Assembly (NCBI GenBank): GCA_900317065.1
Contig: ONFK01000032.1
Coordinates: 1-16,366, forward strand
Direction: 5' to 3'
From: an uncultured Bacteroidales bacterium
GTDB taxonomy: Bacteria; Bacteroidota; Bacteroidia; Bacteroidales; UBA932
DNA: 16,366 nt
In this document: positions 13,741 through 16,366 of the stretch, piece after piece
Layout: each line of letters starts with the position of its first letter
How positions within the stretch are numbered: position 1 is the first letter of the stretch
Made by a program: the position numbers and the translations under genes
Notes under the pieces: generated by a model
Databases searched by the model: none
What the model was told of the DNA's origin: nothing
Seen by the model: only the letters and a program-made list of their open reading frames with translations

Positions 13741-15277
13741 CGCTCCGCCAGTCCACTTCCTGCACAGTACAGGATTTTTTCGTTGCCAGGACCGCAGCCC
13801 TGGCCGCAACCTCGCCGAGACTCATGAAGACGGGTTCCATCCTGATGGACCCGTAGGCGATATGGCTGGCCGAAAGGCACACCGGAACCAGGAGATTGGA
13901 GCATTCGTCTGCGGATGGAACAATGGCCCTGTACGAAATCGGATAAGGTCCCGGTATCTTGATTTCGACATCGCCTTCGTTCTTTACCATGCGCCGTCCG
14001 TCCTTTTCTACGACGACTCGCTGGCAGTTGTGAGAGTCCATCATGTAAGCCGCTTCCGCGATTCCATCTTCCGCCCTGGTCTTCCCTTCGCAGTCGGCCT
14101 GCGTGACCACATAATCGCTTACCATCCTGCGCCCTTCACGGACATAAAGCTGCGGGGTCCAGTGATTGTTTTCGGGGTATTCATCCTTTGGATATCCCCA
14201 GCGGGAGATTTCCTTCGAGAGTTTTTCCGGCACACGGGGATCGGTGAGGATGAACCAGAAGATGCCTTTCGTGTAGTCGGTATGTGCATCGAGTATCTGG
14301 GCGCGGCGCTCATAAGAAGCTCCGATGTAGTCGTAGTTCATGCCTATCATGTCGGTTGAAAAACCTCCATAATTGTTGATGTCCGTTTTCCGGCCCGGCA
14401 TGGGGCTCCAGATAAAGTATCTAGCATCCGGCTTCTGCGCCGCCATCAGCCTGGCGAGCAGTTCGTAGCGGGTTGCGTCGTAATTGTCCGGTTCGGTAAT
14501 GGGGATTTTGTTCTCGGTGCTGTCGGTGAGGCAGACCCGCAGATTGTATGCCTGGATAAGGCTGTCACCATCTCCTTCCTGTGAAGGATTGGAAGATGAT
14601 ATTCCCCATAGCAAACCGCTTTGCGGATCGCCTTCAATTACATACGGATCGACTCCATCGGGGAATTGATGATACCGCGAGAAATGAAATCCATTCCATT
14701 TTTCTCCATACTTGGAAGAGTTCTCCCTACCTATTGTGAAAGTAACTCCGGCAAGCGGAAGAAGGTCTCCTTCATAGCTGGCATCGATGAAAACCTTCGC
14801 CTTGATTCTCCGGTTTCTTCCGGTAAATCTTCCTTTTTCATCAAGTCCGGAAACTATGGCTGCCTTGATGCGTTTTCCGGACTTGACAAGTTTTTTTATG
14901 CCCGTTTTTTTAAGCACTGTTATTCTGGAATCGTCCAGATATCCGGCATAGATTCCGGATGCAACTTTTGGTTCGAACACCAGCTTACCCCCACCTGTAC
15001 CATAGTGTTTTCCTATGTCGCGATAGAACTCCGCAGCAAGACCTTTCAGTTCCTGATTCTTTCCTATATCTGTATAACCGAGACCGCCTGTGGTCAAGCC
15101 TCCAATATGGTTGGTCGGTTCAACTATAATAACGGTCTTTCCCTGCAATGCCGCACTCCTCGCTGCAATCACTCCCGCAGACGTCCCTCCATATATAAAT
15201 ATATCGCAGTTACTTCCTCCAAAGGAAGGGACTGCGATATATATTGCAGAAATAAACAGTACGGACAGTTTCCTCAT
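13730..15277 (-). CDS. Secreted FAD-dependent oxidoreductase (FAD_oxidored family)
   Basis: 515 residues. MRKLSVLFISAIYIAVPSFG is a probable signal peptide, so the enzyme likely acts outside the cytoplasm. The FAD-binding Rossmann region follows: CDIFIYGGTSAGVIAARSA (about 24-42), KTVIIVEP with the acidic ribose-binding residue, and HIGGLTTGGLGYTD. KAKVFIDASYEGDLLPLAG and the C-terminal NLLVPVCLSASHIAYGSIR plus MEPVFMSLGEVAARAA are hallmarks of the family. Proteins of this group are common near Bacteroidota uptake loci, often with misleading names such as xanthan lyase; the reaction and substrate are not known here. The ATG lies one base after the glycyl-tRNA synthetase stop, suggesting read-through from that gene. 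A strong inverted repeat lies in codons 12-27, and two 7-base A runs occur near codons 124-129. It converges on the sigma gene with an 11-bp overlap, so it is not part of the SusCD operon. Confidence 0.92.
   Translation of the reverse strand: MRKLSVLFISAIYIAVPSFGGSNCDIFIYGGTSAGVIAARSAALQGKTVIIVEPTNHIGGLTTGGLGYTDIGKNQELKGLAAEFYRDIGKHYGTGGGKLVFEPKVASGIYAGYLDDSRITVLKKTGIKKLVKSGKRIKAAIVSGLDEKGRFTGRNRRIKAKVFIDASYEGDLLPLAGVTFTIGRENSSKYGEKWNGFHFSRYHQFPDGVDPYVIEGDPQSGLLWGISSSNPSQEGDGDSLIQAYNLRVCLTDSTENKIPITEPDNYDATRYELLARLMAAQKPDARYFIWSPMPGRKTDINNYGGFSTDMIGMNYDYIGASYERRAQILDAHTDYTKGIFWFILTDPRVPEKLSKEISRWGYPKDEYPENNHWTPQLYVREGRRMVSDYVVTQADCEGKTRAEDGIAEAAYMMDSHNCQRVVVEKDGRRMVKNEGDVEIKIPGPYPISYRAIVPSADECSNLLVPVCLSASHIAYGSIRMEPVFMSLGEVAARAAVLATKKSCTVQEVDWRSVRL
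15199..15242. repeat. 44-bp inverted repeat at the 5' end of the FAD oxidoreductase gene
   Basis: Arms ATATATCGCAGT (15199-15210) and ACTGCGATATAT (15231-15242) are perfectly complementary over 12 bp. Inside, after a 2-nt mismatch on each side, CTTCCT and AGGAAG pair for 6 more bp around a CCAA loop. In the minus-strand transcript it begins about 36 nt after the FAD gene ATG, and so just beyond the glycyl-tRNA synthetase stop. The downstream bases are AT-rich but lack a run of U, so it is not a standard terminator. It could hinder translation, stabilise the upstream message or reduce read-through. Confidence 0.7.
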
Positions 15278-15278
15278 T

Positions 15279-16366
15279 CTACAGATTCCGCAGCAGGTTG
15301 CTGAGCGAGACTTTCTTGTCGATCATGGCGCGGAGGTCTTCGATCTTGACGCGCTCCTGGGCCATAGTGTCGCGGTCGCGAACGGTGACGCAGCCGTCCT
15401 CGAGGCTCTGATGGTCGACGGTGATGCAGAACGGGGTGCCGATGGCATCCTGACGGCGGTAGCGCTTGCCTATGCTGTCCTTCTCTTCGTACTGGCAGTT
15501 GAAGTCGTATTTGAGTTCATCCATCACCTTCTGTGCGAGTTCGGGCAGGCCGTCCTTCTTTACGAGAGGCAGGACTGCGGCCTTGACGGGCGCGAGAGGA
15601 GCGGGGATGCTGAGCACCACGCGGCTCTCTCCGTTCTCGAGGGTTTCCTGCTTGAAGGAGTGGCTGAGCACGGTGAGGAACATGCGGTCGACGCCGATGG
15701 AGGTCTCCACGCAGTAGGGGACGTAGCTTTCGCCGGTCTCGGGATCGAAGTACTGAAGCTTCTTTCCGGAGAGTTTCTGGTGGTTGCCGAGGTCGAAGTC
15801 GGTGCGGCTGTGGATTCCTTCGAGTTCCTTGAATCCGAAGGGGAAGTTGAACTCGATGTCGGTTGCGGCGTTGGCGTAGTGGGCGAGCTTCTCGTGATCG
15901 TGGAAGCGATAGTTCTCATCTCCCATTCCGAGGGCCCTGTGCCACTTCATGCGGGCTTCTTTCCACTTCTTGAACCATTCCATCTCGGTGCCGGGCTTGC
16001 AGAAGAATTCCATCTCCATCTGCTCGAATTCGCGCATGCGGAAGATGAACTGGCGGGCGACGACCTCGTTGCGGAAGGCCTTTCCGATCTGGGCGATGCC
16101 GAAAGGAATCTTCATGCGGCCGGTCTTCTGCACGTTGATGTAGTCAACGAATATGCCCTGGGCGGTCTCCGGACGGAGGTAGACGGTGTTTGCGCCTTCG
16201 CCGGTGGAACCGAACTGGGTGCTGAACATCAGGTTGAACTGGCGCACGTCGGTCCAGTTCTTGGTGCCGGAAATGGGGCAGACTATGCCGCAGTCGAGGA
16301 TAATCTGCTTGTACTCAGCCAGGTCGTTCTCGTTTTCCGCCTTCACGTAGCGGTTGTGTACTTCCT
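15279..16366 (-). CDS. glyQS: Glycine--tRNA ligase, single-chain alpha2 type (N-terminus beyond right edge)
   Basis: Charges tRNA-Gly with glycine in the cytosol. The window holds about 361 C-terminal residues of a protein normally about 510 long; the frame is open through the right edge (EVHNRYVKAENENDLAEY), so an internal GTG near 16346 is not the true start. Class II synthetase motif 2 is seen in GKAFRNEVVARQFIFRMREF followed by QMEMEFF, and motif 3 in ETSIGVDRMFLTVLSHSF. The C-terminal anticodon-binding domain starts near IPAPLAPVKAAVLPLVKKDG and contains YRRQDAIGTPFCITVDH and VTVRDRD. This is the eukaryote-like homodimeric GlyRS used by Bacteroidota, not the alpha2beta2 form. The FAD oxidoreductase gene begins one base after its TAG stop. 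Confidence 0.96.
   Translation of the reverse strand, partial: EVHNRYVKAENENDLAEYKQIILDCGIVCPISGTKNWTDVRQFNLMFSTQFGSTGEGANTVYLRPETAQGIFVDYINVQKTGRMKIPFGIAQIGKAFRNEVVARQFIFRMREFEQMEMEFFCKPGTEMEWFKKWKEARMKWHRALGMGDENYRFHDHEKLAHYANAATDIEFNFPFGFKELEGIHSRTDFDLGNHQKLSGKKLQYFDPETGESYVPYCVETSIGVDRMFLTVLSHSFKQETLENGESRVVLSIPAPLAPVKAAVLPLVKKDGLPELAQKVMDELKYDFNCQYEEKDSIGKRYRRQDAIGTPFCITVDHQSLEDGCVTVRDRDTMAQERVKIEDLRAMIDKKVSLSNLLRNL

Noticed and set aside
1..16366. tRNA, rRNA, CRISPR arrays, insertion sequences, integrase or attachment sites
   Set aside because: None could be supported: no transposase or integrase motifs, no regularly spaced repeats, no cloverleaf-like sequence noticed by eye on either strand.

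Overview
The window looks like a chromosomal segment from a fairly GC-rich member of the Bacteroidales (phylum Bacteroidota). The evidence is two SusC/SusD-type outer-membrane uptake pairs, a Bacteroidota-style ECF sigma factor with a FecR-type anti-sigma factor, several lipoproteins with acidic or small residues after the lipobox cysteine, TAnnTTTG promoter-like elements, weak or absent Shine-Dalgarno sequences, and a single-chain (alpha2) glycyl-tRNA synthetase. Genus cannot be settled from the sequence alone.

Layout from right to left. The right edge (15279-16366, minus) holds the C-terminal two thirds of glycyl-tRNA synthetase. One base after its stop starts a secreted FAD-dependent oxidoreductase (13730-15277, minus). 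It converges on, and overlaps by 11 bp, an ECF sigma factor gene (13201-13740, plus). A roughly 100-bp divergent region (13101-13200) separates sigma from a FecR-like anti-sigma gene (minus). This region carries two inverted, almost identical 14-mers that each include a TAnnTTTG box. The FecR gene heads a tightly packed minus-strand operon: fecR, an STN-bearing SusC-like transducer/transporter, SusD-like lipoprotein 1, a large lipoprotein with a C-terminal endonuclease/exonuclease/phosphatase (EEP) domain, a smaller lipoprotein, a second SusC-like transporter without STN, and a second SusD-like lipoprotein that runs off the left edge. Gaps between these genes are about 4-21 nt, so they are probably co-transcribed. 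The operon may continue past position 1.

How the genes probably work together (inference from known family roles): substrate binding at SusD/SusC 1 is passed from the STN domain to the periplasmic part of FecR. FecR then frees the ECF sigma factor to transcribe the operon. The operon supplies a surface phosphodiesterase/nuclease-like enzyme, an accessory surface lipoprotein and two importers. No glycoside hydrolase, polysaccharide lyase or sulfatase is visible. The only degradative enzyme is the EEP lipoprotein, so the substrate may contain phosphodiester or phosphate groups (nucleic acid, phosphoglycan or phospholipid head group) rather than being a plain polysaccharide.

The most unusual points are the divergent sigma/anti-sigma layout with mirrored promoter-like 14-mers, an STN-type SusC that lacks the usual carboxypeptidase-regulatory-like domain, an EEP enzyme at the centre of a dual SusCD operon, and two strong inverted repeats (one at the start of the FAD gene, one exactly over the convergent stops). 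No tRNA, rRNA, CRISPR array or insertion sequence was seen, and no gene-free stretch exceeds about 110 bases.
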